A stretch of DNA of 64,000 nucleotides from Hominilimicola fabiformis (GTDB lineage Bacteria; Bacillota; Clostridia; UBA1381), in NCBI RefSeq assembly GCF_020687385.1, contig NZ_JAJEQM010000001.1, positions 62,001 through 126,000 on the forward strand, in the 5' to 3' direction. Under the pieces are notes generated by a model that was not told where the DNA came from, searched no databases, and saw only the letters and a program-made list of their open reading frames with translations. This document shows positions 44,272 to 51,690 of this stretch, one piece after another. The translations under genes and the position numbers were made by a program. How positions within the stretch are numbered: the stretch's first letter is position 1; each line of letters starts with the position of its first letter.

Positions 44272-44793
44272 TTAATCTTCACTTAAAGTGCCGGATATTG
44301 TTGCTGAACCGGATAAAGTTTTCAAATGTATTTTACAAGTGCCGATTGAGTTATAATATTTATTTAGTCCACTCATTTTAAAAACTGTTTGAGATGTTTT
44401 TATATCACCGGTTGGACCTAAAATTGAACCATCTCTTTTGCAGACTTGTAACCTTAAAGTTTTTGCCGGTTTCTTATCTAATCTTAAAATTATAGTATCA
44501 TCGTCGGTGATAAGATATGAGTCATCACCTGTATCTAAATTTTTTAGATAACTTCCCGATGTAGTTATTGTTTGGTTAAATGTAAATGTATAATTAGGTA
44601 ATGTCATAGGTGCAATTTGTGATGCTGGTTCATAACTGCTATCGAAGCTACCGGTTTCTGAGTTAAATGTTAGTACTTGTACACTGTTGTAGAAATTAAT
44701 ATTTTCGTCCTCTGCCGCAAATGCACTCAAGCTCATTGCTGATACTGCCATTAGAGTTGCCATTCCCATTGTAACAATTTTTCTTAGATTCAT
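44272..44793 (-). CDS. Small secreted protein A of the SLH cassette
   Basis: The 173-residue product has the same signal peptide as A' (VTMGMATLMAVSAMSLSAFA). It is followed by a cysteine-poor, beta-rich mature domain of about 145 residues (YTFTFNQTITTSGSYLKN, DTIILRLDKKPAKTLRLQV, SGLNKYYNSIGTCKIHLKT). No known domain is recognised. It is cotranscribed with SLH gene B. A role as a surface-layer partner is inference from location only. Confidence 0.75.
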   Translation of the reverse strand: MNLRKIVTMGMATLMAVSAMSLSAFAAEDENINFYNSVQVLTFNSETGSFDSSYEPASQIAPMTLPNYTFTFNQTITTSGSYLKNLDTGDDSYLITDDDTIILRLDKKPAKTLRLQVCKRDGSILGPTGDIKTSQTVFKMSGLNKYYNSIGTCKIHLKTLSGSATISGTLSED

Positions 44794-44863
44794 AATAAAA
44801 ACTTCCTTTAATTTTTATAACACTGAAGTATTTATGCAACAAAATAAAGCTCTTATACATGAC

Positions 44864-45005
44864 TTGACAAACAAAAATAAATTGTTATATAATTTTATGT
44901 ATAAGAGGTACTCAATTATTTTTAACTCATGCTACCCGGCAAAGAATTAAGATTATTGGTATCTCTTTATTTTGTTTTCAAAATAAAATCTGTATTATAT
45001 TTGTT
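44864..45005 (+). ncRNA. Candidate structured RNA opposite the gene A leader, copy 2
   Basis: It has the same plus-strand promoter (TTGACA 44864, TATAAT 44888) and the same 9-bp stem as copy 1. The second hairpin here is ATTTTGTTTT/AAAATAAAAT: an A-U pair of copy 1 becomes G-U, which keeps pairing only if the RNA is read from the plus strand. Confidence 0.4.
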
Positions 45006-45217
45006 TTAATGTTATCGTAATGTATAAATAAATTTTACATTGAATTAATTTTTCTTATATCATATAAAATCTTAGAATAAATCTTTGTGATAAGCTCACT
45101 AAACTGATGATATGAATAATGATTATCAACATAAATATTTATTTTAAATCTTTAATAACATTTTGTTTAGTAATAATCAGAGAAAAGTTGAAAATATATT
45201 TCTGTGATTACAACTGA

Positions 45218-45291
45218 ATTTTATATAAAATTTTTGAGAATGTCAACATTTCCCGACTAAGTGGTAGCTTATTCCGGAAACTTGGTAGCAA
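45218..45291 (-). promoter_or_regulatory. SLH cassette promoter module, copy R3
   Basis: Two GCTACCA...CGG units 21 bases apart, TTGACA (45246-45241 on minus), 17 bases, TAAAAT. It transcribes genes A and B with a leader of about 420 bases. Confidence 0.75.
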
Positions 45292-45317
45292 ATATTGGAA
45301 ATGGCATATTTTAAATA

Positions 45318-45359
45318 AAAAAACATCATTGCCTATATTTCTATAAACAATGATGTTTT
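45318..45359. terminator. Hairpin terminator at the right end of the SLH cassette
   Basis: AAAACATCATTG pairs with CAATGATGTTTT around 16 bases, with A and T tracts on both sides. Confidence 0.75.
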
Positions 45360-45368
45360 AATTTTTAC

Positions 45369-45713
45369 TTATCCAACGGTTTCATTGTAGGGACCCTTTT
45401 TGTGGTTCTTTCATACTCGACCAAGCTGGTGTTAATACTATTAAATTCTCCATATTCCAATTATCCCCCATACTTCATATTTTTGCTCTACTTTGAGTCA
45501 CTTTGCGGGCAAATGATGTAAAATATGATGTAAATGATGTAGGGCGATAGTAGTATATGCAAGAGCATATTCATATACAAGAAATTATAACTTCTCTTAT
45601 TTACAATGTCAATCCACATCAAAGTAACGCTGCCTTATCTTTTCCTGCTTCAGAACAAGAAAAAAGAACACACAACACTCTGTATGTTCTCTTTCTGTAT
45701 GTGAAGTCCAATA
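45369..45713. other. Gap at the left end of element A, with direct repeats
   Basis: A minus-strand open stretch at 45369-45460 reads ...LVEYERTTKRVPTMKPLDK then stop, which looks like the tail of a lost gene. At 45513-45542 ATGATGTAA occurs three times (starts 45513, 45525, 45534). Such iterons beside an integrase gene can be integrase arm sites, so the attachment site of element A is probably here. No intact gene is seen. Confidence 0.4.
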
Positions 45714-46943
45714 TTATACTACGAAGTAGCTATCCAATCCTTTGAACTCTGCCGCTTTCATTTCTTTTGTAACATCAGCATAGATGTTCAGTGTAGTTGA
45801 AATATCTGAATGTCCGAGTGCATCTTGAATGACCTTTATATTTACTCCAGCTTCACACATTCTTGTTGTAAATGTATGTCTAAGTGAGTGACAGCTAAAA
45901 TGAGGAAGTAATACATCAGGTTCATCACTGTGCAAAAACTGCTCATCATTGCAATCACGGATAATTCTTCGTATTGCTTTGTTGAGTGTGGCTTGGTGCT
46001 GTGCCTGACCAAAACGATTGATGAAAATAAAATCTGTATATCCGTCAATCGTGACCTCGCAATGAAGTCCTAAATCTTCCTGCTTCTGTTTCTCATGTTC
46101 AAATGCTTCTTTCACAAAACCGAGCATTGGAACCTGCCTCATACTCGCCGGAGTCTTCGTTGTATTTACATTGAAATAACAGCCACTTTTACTTCCCTCG
46201 GTTCTGTGGTCATAATATACAAGAGTATGATTAACATCAATCATTCCACTTTCCATATCAATATCACACCATCTCAATCCAGTTACTTCCCCCACACGAA
46301 GTCCAGTTCCTATCATTACTGCAAAGACCGGATACCAATGTTCATATACAGGGTGGGTTTTCAGGAAATTCAGAAATAGCTCCTGCTCCGGTTTCGTCAA
46401 CGCTCTACGCTTTTCCGACTGAAAACAATGTGCTTTTTTCAATTCTCTCAACACATTATCTGACGGGTTATTTCTGATAAAGTCATCATCGACAGCAATC
46501 TGTAAAACCTGATGAAGAACCGTATGTATATTATCAATCGTTGAAGGCTTCAAATTTCTTTCATCAACAAGATAATTGTAGTATTTCTTAATATCTGATT
46601 TCTTCAGCGTTGATATTCTTTTACTTCCAATCACTGGTCGCACAAAGGTATTGTACATATATTTGTAATTTTCAAAGGTATTATTCTTCAGCCCTCTTTT
46701 CATATTTGCCCAAAGGTCAAATAATTCATCAATGGTTGTGTATCGTGCTTCGGTCTTAATACCATCACATTTATCTTTCTGAATACGCTTTTCTTTTTCT
46801 CTCAGGTCATCTAAAGTTCTTGCGTAAACAAATCTTCTTTTCATCTGGCTGTCCTGCCAGCTAAATTGATAAGTACCGTCTTTTCTCTGAACCTCTCCGG
46901 TTTTCAGAACAACCCTTGATTTATCTTTTCTTTTTGTCGCCAT
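45714..46943 (-). CDS. int: Tyrosine recombinase/integrase, Tn916-like
   Basis: The 409-residue integrase inserts and excises element A. An N-terminal arm-binding domain (GEVQRKDGTYQFSW) is followed by a core-binding helical domain and the catalytic domain. The tetrad is visible: Arg in GTGLRVGEV, His-x-x-Arg in CHSLRHTF, His in LGHSDISTT and the nucleophile Tyr in LNIYADV. All residues look intact. It is read towards the left end of the element, with xis-like genes 9 bases upstream, the usual Tn916 layout. The AGGAGG site is 5 bases before the ATG. Confidence 0.93.
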   Translation of the reverse strand: MATKRKDKSRVVLKTGEVQRKDGTYQFSWQDSQMKRRFVYARTLDDLREKEKRIQKDKCDGIKTEARYTTIDELFDLWANMKRGLKNNTFENYKYMYNTFVRPVIGSKRISTLKKSDIKKYYNYLVDERNLKPSTIDNIHTVLHQVLQIAVDDDFIRNNPSDNVLRELKKAHCFQSEKRRALTKPEQELFLNFLKTHPVYEHWYPVFAVMIGTGLRVGEVTGLRWCDIDMESGMIDVNHTLVYYDHRTEGSKSGCYFNVNTTKTPASMRQVPMLGFVKEAFEHEKQKQEDLGLHCEVTIDGYTDFIFINRFGQAQHQATLNKAIRRIIRDCNDEQFLHSDEPDVLLPHFSCHSLRHTFTTRMCEAGVNIKVIQDALGHSDISTTLNIYADVTKEMKAAEFKGLDSYFVV

Positions 46944-46952
46944 TGTGTCCTC

Positions 46953-47234
46953 CTAAATTCTAAACTGCTTATCTATATATTTGTCCAGTCGTTCCCTCAC
47001 AATATGGATTTTATTGCCTATCCATATTGCAAAGGGACAACCTGCTTGATTAGACAACTCACGCAACTTCGTTCTTCCTATACCGGAATATGCTGCGGCT
47101 TCTTCGATTGTCAGCCACTTTCTTTCCCATATCGGTTCTTCAGCATTGCTTATGAGTTTTTCCTGATATGTTCTTACTTCGGCAAGTAAGCGTTCATCAT
47201 CATTCAAGGAAAGTAAGTTTTTCAATGTATTCAT
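46953..47234 (-). CDS. Excisionase-like DNA-binding protein 1
   Basis: The 93-residue protein has the winged-helix signature of Tn916 Xis in its C-terminal half: PIWERKWLTIEEAAAYSGIG, TKLRELSNQ, CPFAIWIGNKIHIVRERLDKYI. A helical N-terminal extension of about 35 residues is extra. It overlaps the second copy by 35 bases and precedes int by 9 bases, so it is the best candidate for the true excisionase. Confidence 0.85.
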   Translation of the reverse strand: MNTLKNLLSLNDDERLLAEVRTYQEKLISNAEEPIWERKWLTIEEAAAYSGIGRTKLRELSNQAGCPFAIWIGNKIHIVRERLDKYIDKQFRI

Positions 47235-47427
47235 CAAAAATCCTCCTCTTAATCATTCGACGATTTCCTATATGAAGAACAAATGGGCATTCTTCTTGGC
47301 TTGTTAGTTTTCTCAGTCTTTCTCTACCTATGCCAGAATATTCAACTGCTTCATCAATCGTCAAATTAGACTTATGCCATATCGGCACATCATATTTTTT
47401 TCGGATAATCTTTTCTGTATCTGCCAT
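47200..47427 (-). CDS. Excisionase-like DNA-binding protein 2
   Basis: The 75-residue protein has the same pattern: VPIWHKSNLTIDEAVEYSGIG, LRKLTSQEECPFVLHIGNRR, IKRRIFDEYIEKL. An AAGGAGGTG site precedes ATG 47427. It overlaps copy 1 by 35 bases, so they are coupled. Confidence 0.85.
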   Translation of the reverse strand: MADTEKIIRKKYDVPIWHKSNLTIDEAVEYSGIGRERLRKLTSQEECPFVLHIGNRRMIKRRIFDEYIEKLTFLE

Positions 47428-47525
47428 TACGGAAGCACCTCCTTGTTTTTTCTACCCTTATGATAATTAAAAAATGGCGATGAGCCTATTATGCGAACCG
47501 ACCCATCGCACATTTTACAAATCAG

Positions 47526-47732
47526 CTATATCGAATACGCATTATCAAGATATTCGTCCAGTTTTCTTCTTTTAATCAGTCGCTTACTTCCATTCCAAAG
47601 AACAAAAGGGCAAAACTCCGAGTCGGACATTTCTCTTAATTTTCTTGAGCCAATACCACAATAAGCTGCGGCTTCTTCTACTGTAAGATTGGACTTCTTC
47701 CAGATAGGAATAATGATTTTATTTTCTGTCAT
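47526..47732 (-). CDS. Excisionase-like DNA-binding protein 3
   Basis: The 68-residue protein again follows the Xis pattern: IPIWKKSNLTVEEAAAYCGIG, LREMSDSEFCPFVLWNGSKR, IKRRKLDEYLDN. ATG 47732 has AGAGGGG 7 bases before it, and overlaps the end of the toxin gene by 14 bases. Three tandem homologues in one element are unusual. Confidence 0.82.
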   Translation of the reverse strand: MTENKIIIPIWKKSNLTVEEAAAYCGIGSRKLREMSDSEFCPFVLWNGSKRLIKRRKLDEYLDNAYSI

Positions 47733-48285
47733 TGCTTCCCCTCTTTTCTTTCTTTGATGAATATCTGTCGGTAACAACATAATCCCAACCATCTCCATCA
47801 CACTTATCACATCTGTCTTTTCGCTTTGCAAATGGGTCAAGTCGCCTTACAATATAGTCCGGATTGTGGATGTAATCATTCAGGCACTTCGGGCATAGGC
47901 AGCGAATATTTTCTTTCCCCTCCGGCTTGTAAACCCAAAGTCCAAAAGTCTTTTTCAAAGTTGCGTTTATCTGCCTGAAAAGTTTATCGTCATCTACCGT
48001 ACCTATGTATTCACGCAAATCCTCTCTATTGACTGTCCGTATCTGCTCCAGAAGAACCATTGTCGGTTTCTTCAGCCCAAACTCCTCGCCAAGAATAATG
48101 TGCGATGGCAAATATCTTTTCTTGATTACACTTGTAACCGCTGCAACAATAATCGTTGGGGCATTCTGGTTATAATCGTCTGCCTGAACGACAAGCACCG
48201 GACGCTCTCCGCTTTGTACTGAACCACTGTTATCTCCAAAGTCATAGTAGAATAAATCCCCACGACAAATCATTTTTTCTTTCAT
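47719..48285 (-). CDS. PemK/MazF-like toxin with C-terminal cysteine cluster
   Basis: The product, about 188 residues, begins as a PemK/MazF endoribonuclease: RGDLFYYDFGDNSGSVQSG..RPVLVVQ, TIIVAAVTS, LPSHIILG and KPTMVLLEQIRTVNR. A normal member stops near residue 115. Here about 70 more residues carry paired cysteines (CLCPKC and CDKCDGDGW), which suggests a zinc-binding addition. No classical antitoxin gene is adjacent. ATG 48285 is chosen for its 8-base distance to GAGG; ATG 48291 is too close. Confidence 0.85.
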   Translation of the reverse strand: MKEKMICRGDLFYYDFGDNSGSVQSGERPVLVVQADDYNQNAPTIIVAAVTSVIKKRYLPSHIILGEEFGLKKPTMVLLEQIRTVNREDLREYIGTVDDDKLFRQINATLKKTFGLWVYKPEGKENIRCLCPKCLNDYIHNPDYIVRRLDPFAKRKDRCDKCDGDGWDYVVTDRYSSKKEKRGSNDRK

Positions 48286-48390
48286 ATACATAACCTCACA
48301 AGAATCAAATTTTTAAAGTGTCATTCGTATCCGGAATGAAATAACCCCTTCACTCATTTGGACAAAGGGGTATGAAATGCACACCCAAAA

Positions 48391-48978
48391 TCAGAGATTT
48401 TCATAAAATTTGATAAAGTTTTTCTTTGCCGCAGCAATAGACTTATCTACGGAGCTGTAATATACGCCCTCCTGCTTTGCAATCGCTCTGGAACTCAGAC
48501 CGCAGCACACATTCTTCATAAGGCGTTCCCTTTGAAGTGGCTGCAACATTGAAAGTGCTATCCTTGCTTTCCTGATTTCACACTGACGCAATTCTTCTCT
48601 TTCCAGTTCAAGCCTTTCTTCCTCTGCTCTTTCAAACGGGTCGTCAAACATAATAGCAAGTTCTTTATGGAACTGTGAGGACATTTCATCGTCATATCCA
48701 TAGCAGTCAAGTGTGCGACTGCTTCTTTTTGCATACTTGTCCTCATTTCGGTTTGCATCGTCAATTACCTCTCCCTGTGCAATGGAAAGATGAACAAACG
48801 GAGAATATCTTTCTATAACAAGGGGATACTTCTCCCAAAGCTCTTTTACCGATAATTCCGTAATAATCGCCCATCTTTCAGCTCCGATATAACCGTTATA
48901 TTCGTATTTAAGATTTATCAGTTTACAATCCTTTACAAATAATTCTTCTTGTTCTGTTAATGTAAGTTTGTTTTTCAT
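48391..48978 (-). CDS. Sigma-70-like/HTH regulatory protein of the element
   Basis: The 195-residue protein has a charged N-terminal part, an ERAEEERLELEREELRQ helix and a C-terminal region-4-like helix-turn-helix: ARIALSMLQPLQRERLMKNV, AIAKQEGVYYSSVDKSIAAAKK. Such proteins are common in Firmicute mobile elements and probably control their transcription. The AAAGGAG site lies 9 bases before the ATG. It begins the operon that runs towards the toxin and xis genes. Confidence 0.75.
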   Translation of the reverse strand: MKNKLTLTEQEELFVKDCKLINLKYEYNGYIGAERWAIITELSVKELWEKYPLVIERYSPFVHLSIAQGEVIDDANRNEDKYAKRSSRTLDCYGYDDEMSSQFHKELAIMFDDPFERAEEERLELEREELRQCEIRKARIALSMLQPLQRERLMKNVCCGLSSRAIAKQEGVYYSSVDKSIAAAKKNFIKFYENL

Positions 48979-49080
48979 TTTCGTAATCTCCTTTGAATTT
49001 TGAAAAATTGATAAGTTTCAAAATTCGGAGATTACGGGTACTCAGCTATCTGGCACTGCCATACGTTATAAAACATAAAA

Positions 49081-49105
49081 GTCCTTTCCCAAGTAAGGGA
49101 AAAGA
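49081..49105 (-). terminator. Hairpin GTCTTTTCCC/GGGAAAGGAC
   Basis: On the minus strand GTCTTTTCCC-ttactt-GGGAAAGGAC is followed by TTTTAT. It probably ends read-through from the regulatory operon. The gap 48979-49288 holds this hairpin, the long stem below and no gene. Confidence 0.6.
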
Positions 49106-49148
49106 CCTAATACTGCACGAAGCATAATCGAATAAAACAGCAACAAAA

Positions 49149-49216
49149 AAGCACCGTCGAATCTGGACAGCAAAGAATACTTCTATTCTTCACTTATCCG
49201 GCTTCGTACGGTGCTT
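49149..49216 (-). terminator. Long branched stem before the zinc-ribbon gene end
   Basis: AAGCACCGT pairs with ACGGTGCTT over 50 bases; inside are CGAA/TTCG and a nested AAGAATA/TATTCTT hairpin. On the minus strand TTTTTTG follows, so it can terminate the LexA/ImmA-like operon. The branched form is more elaborate than a plain terminator. Confidence 0.6.
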
Positions 49217-49288
49217 GGTAGTTTAGCAAATAAATTGCTTATCTCCGCTTACTCGATTAGAAATCGTTTCGATATTTACTTGTAATCT

Positions 49289-49537
49289 TCATCGCCTGCA
49301 ATTCCTGCCATATCCATTCCTACGGATTCTGCGGAAGTAAGCGAGATTTAAGATGTGGACATTCTTGCATTTCTGACACTTCACACTCAAATGTCCGGTT
49401 GCGTCTGAAAATACTCTTTGTATCCTGAACCCGCAAGTCGGGCAGAGAATATCACGCTCTTTCAGACTTTCTGCTTCTACTCTTGACAGAAGCAATCTCT
49501 TTTGTATTTCAGGTGCTACCTGAGTCTGTAACCTCAT
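49289..49537 (-). CDS. Small zinc-ribbon protein
   Basis: The 82-residue protein has one zinc ribbon, CPTCGFRIQRVFSDATGHL then CQKC, and a basic tail. It resembles small Com-type or element-borne zinc-ribbon proteins of unknown role. Its start overlaps the ImmA/IrrE-like stop by 4 bases; it is the last gene of that operon. Confidence 0.75.
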   Translation of the reverse strand: MRLQTQVAPEIQKRLLLSRVEAESLKERDILCPTCGFRIQRVFSDATGHLSVKCQKCKNVHILNLAYFRRIRRNGYGRNCRR

Positions 49538-50259
49538 TGTGAAACACCTCCCAGATTTAACTCATTGGAAATGTACTCAAGGATATTGTGATACTCAAAT
49601 AGTCCCATATCTCTCAATCTGATAACCAAGGCTGTATAAGATACTCCGATATAAGCTGCCATTCTGCGGATAACTGCTTTATCCTTTGAAGTAATGGTAT
49701 TATCGCCATAAACTTTTATCGGATTTGACTGATTATATTTCGCCAAGGCATTTTCAATAATTCTTCTCGGCATAAGAAGCGAAGCTCCCATTGTATCTGC
49801 CTGCCACTCAACAGACGCAAACATCTGAGCCAGTTCCTCTTTGGAATAACTACGCTCACTGTCATACTCTGCATGAAAGCGTCCTTCACTCGGCATTGCA
49901 TACATCTTACTCAAGATATGATGTGACGCTTCGTGTGCCATTGTAAACCTGCGACGTCCCTGCTCCTTTTCAGCAAGAAGAAATTTATCAAGTACGATGG
50001 TATCTTTCGGGAAAACAAAGGGAATAATTTTTCCGTCCTGATGTACCAGCAGTGGTGTTGCTCCATCTGCCAGAAAACCAATCCTGCCTGCATCATCTTC
50101 TGCGAAAGAAGCGTATTCAATTCGTAACATAAGAAATTCTGTAATGAAATGTTCTATGTCGATGGATTGAATCACTCGATTGCTAAACTTATTAGCATAA
50201 GCTGTTATCAAGCCTTCGCTGATTTCTTCCAACTCGGCTCTTGACATATAAATACTCAA
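49534..50259 (-). CDS. ImmA/IrrE family metallopeptidase
   Basis: The 241-residue peptidase has the zinc motif MAHEASHHIL (HExxH form) at about residue 112 and a helical C-terminal half ending with a winged-helix-like AVIRRMAAYIGVSYTALVIRL. ImmA-type peptidases cleave element repressors in response to DNA damage or a partner signal. It starts at TTG 50259, 7 bases behind GGAGGTGG, and this TTG overlaps the stop of a 39-residue upstream gene. Together with the LexA-like gene it makes a derepression module. Confidence 0.88.
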   Translation of the reverse strand: MSIYMSRAELEEISEGLITAYANKFSNRVIQSIDIEHFITEFLMLRIEYASFAEDDAGRIGFLADGATPLLVHQDGKIIPFVFPKDTIVLDKFLLAEKEQGRRRFTMAHEASHHILSKMYAMPSEGRFHAEYDSERSYSKEELAQMFASVEWQADTMGASLLMPRRIIENALAKYNQSNPIKVYGDNTITSKDKAVIRRMAAYIGVSYTALVIRLRDMGLFEYHNILEYISNELNLGGVSQ

Positions 50260-50375
50260 GTTGTGTCCACCTCCGACTCCACCTTGTCCGGCGGTGCAAC
50301 TCCTCCGGCAAAGTTCTGTTGTATTTCCGCACTATCCAAATTGATTAGATAGCGAATTCCTTCAAGTGTTCTCAT
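50256..50375 (-). CDS. 39-residue coupled small protein between lexA-like and immA-like genes
   Basis: A short frame runs from ATG 50375 (behind AGAGGACAG) to a TGA that overlaps the TTG start of the peptidase gene as TTGA. The product begins MRTLEGIRYLINLDSAE and ends in an acidic, Pro/Val-rich tail. The overlap and the ribosome site support a real gene. The function is unknown. Confidence 0.6.
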   Translation of the reverse strand: MRTLEGIRYLINLDSAEIQQNFAGGVAPPDKVESEVDTT

Positions 50376-50389
50376 TCGTCTGTCCTCTG

Positions 50390-50989
50390 TTATAGTTCTT
50401 TGATGATGTGACAAGCCACACCCTGAATGCAGCACTCATCTACAATGATGTCTTTCATCTTCTTATTTTCCGGGTGGAGAATGATTTTCTTATTCTCATC
50501 ATCTCGGAAGTAGCGTTTCAATGTATTCTGATTATCCACAAGGGCAACTACTATATCGCCCTCATTGGCTTCTACCTGCTTTTTGACAACCACAAGGTCG
50601 CCGTCATCAATCCCTGCTTCAATCATAGACTGACCGCTTGCTCTTAATATAAAGAAATCTCCTTTGCCGAAAATAGCAGTAGGAAGTGATACATATTCTT
50701 CAATATTTTCTTCCTCATACTGAGGACTGCCACAAGGAATAGAACCTACAATCGGTGTCTGTGTCTGTTCGCCACTGTACTTACGGGTCACATTGGTGCG
50801 AATCTCCTGCCCGTCGTACTCAATCATATTCTTCTCAGCCATCTCTACCAAGTATTTGTATGCTGTACCTCTGGCAATTCCAACAGCTTCAGCAATCTTT
50901 GTAGTTGATGGGGATTGTCTGTTTTGCAGGTAATAATCCTCGATATACTTTTTTATCTCACTCATAAGTTCAGGACTCTTGCTTCTCAT
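50390..50989 (-). CDS. LexA-like self-cleaving repressor
   Basis: The 199-residue protein has a winged HTH N-terminus (PSTTKIAEAVGIARGTAYKYL) and a S24 peptidase C-terminus. The cleavage site is IPCGSP (Cys-Gly form), the catalytic Ser lies in ASGQSMIEAGI and the Lys in NTLKRYF. It probably represses its own operon and element genes and is inactivated by RecA-dependent self-cleavage. A palindrome overlaps its promoter. It is element-borne, so not the chromosomal LexA. Confidence 0.88.
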   Translation of the reverse strand: MRSKSPELMSEIKKYIEDYYLQNRQSPSTTKIAEAVGIARGTAYKYLVEMAEKNMIEYDGQEIRTNVTRKYSGEQTQTPIVGSIPCGSPQYEEENIEEYVSLPTAIFGKGDFFILRASGQSMIEAGIDDGDLVVVKKQVEANEGDIVVALVDNQNTLKRYFRDDENKKIILHPENKKMKDIIVDECCIQGVACHIIKEL

Positions 50990-51041
50990 ACCTGCACCTC
51001 GCTTTCTTTTCTATCGGAAGCACTCTGCTTTCGATAGTTTT

Positions 51042-51069
51042 ATTATACCTAATACGAAAAATTTTTCAA
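51042..51069 (-). promoter_or_regulatory. Promoter and operator of the lexA-like gene
   Basis: On the minus strand TTGAAA, 16 bases, TATAAT. The perfect palindrome GAAAAATTTTTC (51056-51067) covers the -35 region, a plausible self-repression site. A second inverted repeat, CTATCGGAAGCA...TGCTTTCGATAG, lies in the leader at 51011-51037. Confidence 0.6.
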
Positions 51070-51086
51070 GTAGGTTTTTCGCAAAA

Positions 51087-51111
51087 GAAAAGAGGTGTCG
51101 CAATTTGCTAA
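51087..51111 (-). terminator. Terminator of the yjdF-like gene
   Basis: GAGGTGT pairs with ACACCTC; on the minus strand TTTTCTTTT follows. A decayed second copy of the phrase occurs at about 56230. Confidence 0.7.
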
Positions 51112-51151
51112 CACCTCAATCATATGCTACTTTCCAAAAGAGATAGGGGCA

Positions 51152-51568
51152 TTATCTGCCCCTATGCTTTTCCTTTCGTTTCTGTTGTTTCAAGTCATAT
51201 CTGCGTTGCTTTTCTGCTTCTCGTTTCTCTTTACTGATTGTTTTCCTCATCAGTTTATGTTCTTCTCTTTGCAGTTGCAAGGCTTGTTGCGACTTCGTTC
51301 CAATACCATACTCAGCGGTCTGCTTTCGTGCTTCCCTTTGTATTCGTTTTGGATTTGTCGTTTCCTTTCTGACCGTCACATCAACAGCCGGACTGAATTT
51401 GAGCTGACTGTAATATTTCAGAACAAATTCCAATATTTCATAATCTTTTGGTTCTGCTCCAAATGTAATCTTGCATACAAATAATTTTTCATCTTCTATA
51501 TGCTCAAATACACCAACCCAAAATGGGTCATCAAAATACACTGTCAGCTTTCCGATACTTTTGTCCAT
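51152..51568 (-). CDS. yjdF: YjdF family protein (DUF2992)
   Basis: The 138-residue protein matches YjdF: LTVYFDDPFWVGVFEHIEDE, then VCKITFGAEPKDYEILEFVL, LKFSP and a highly basic helical tail KQQKRKEKHRGR. In Bacillus subtilis the gene is controlled by a riboswitch sensing azaaromatic compounds; the enzyme's reaction is unknown. The conserved leader below fits this. A TAGGAGGG site lies 7 bases before the ATG. Confidence 0.9.
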   Translation of the reverse strand: MDKSIGKLTVYFDDPFWVGVFEHIEDEKLFVCKITFGAEPKDYEILEFVLKYYSQLKFSPAVDVTVRKETTNPKRIQREARKQTAEYGIGTKSQQALQLQREEHKLMRKTISKEKREAEKQRRYDLKQQKRKEKHRGR

Positions 51569-51581
51569 AACGAAACCCTCC

Positions 51582-51690
51582 TAAAATGTATTTTGCAAGA
51601 ACGGACAACCCGGAGGGCAGGTTACTTACCTGAATATTTTTTCAGACGGCTGGGCTACCTACCAGCTCTAACACATCATACGATGTGCAT
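51582..51690 (-). promoter_or_regulatory. Probable yjdF riboswitch
   Basis: The minus-strand leader of yjdF contains GCTGG...CCAGC, CAGGT-AAGTA-ACCTG, and the phrase GCCCTCCGGGTTGTCCG just before the ribosome site. These pieces and the gene context match the yjdF RNA family, which is thought to bind azaaromatic ligands. The exact pairing was not computed. Confidence 0.6.

Larger units (their letters stand above)
44717..45291. repeat. 575-bp duplicated block, copy 2
   Basis: It contains the gene A signal-peptide codons, the long leader and promoter module R3. See copy 1 at 42962-43536. Confidence 0.85.

Noticed and set aside
45557-45745. Plus-strand frame of 62 codons beside the integrase
   Set aside because: No ribosome site; it overlaps the integrase 3' end and lies in the probable attachment region.
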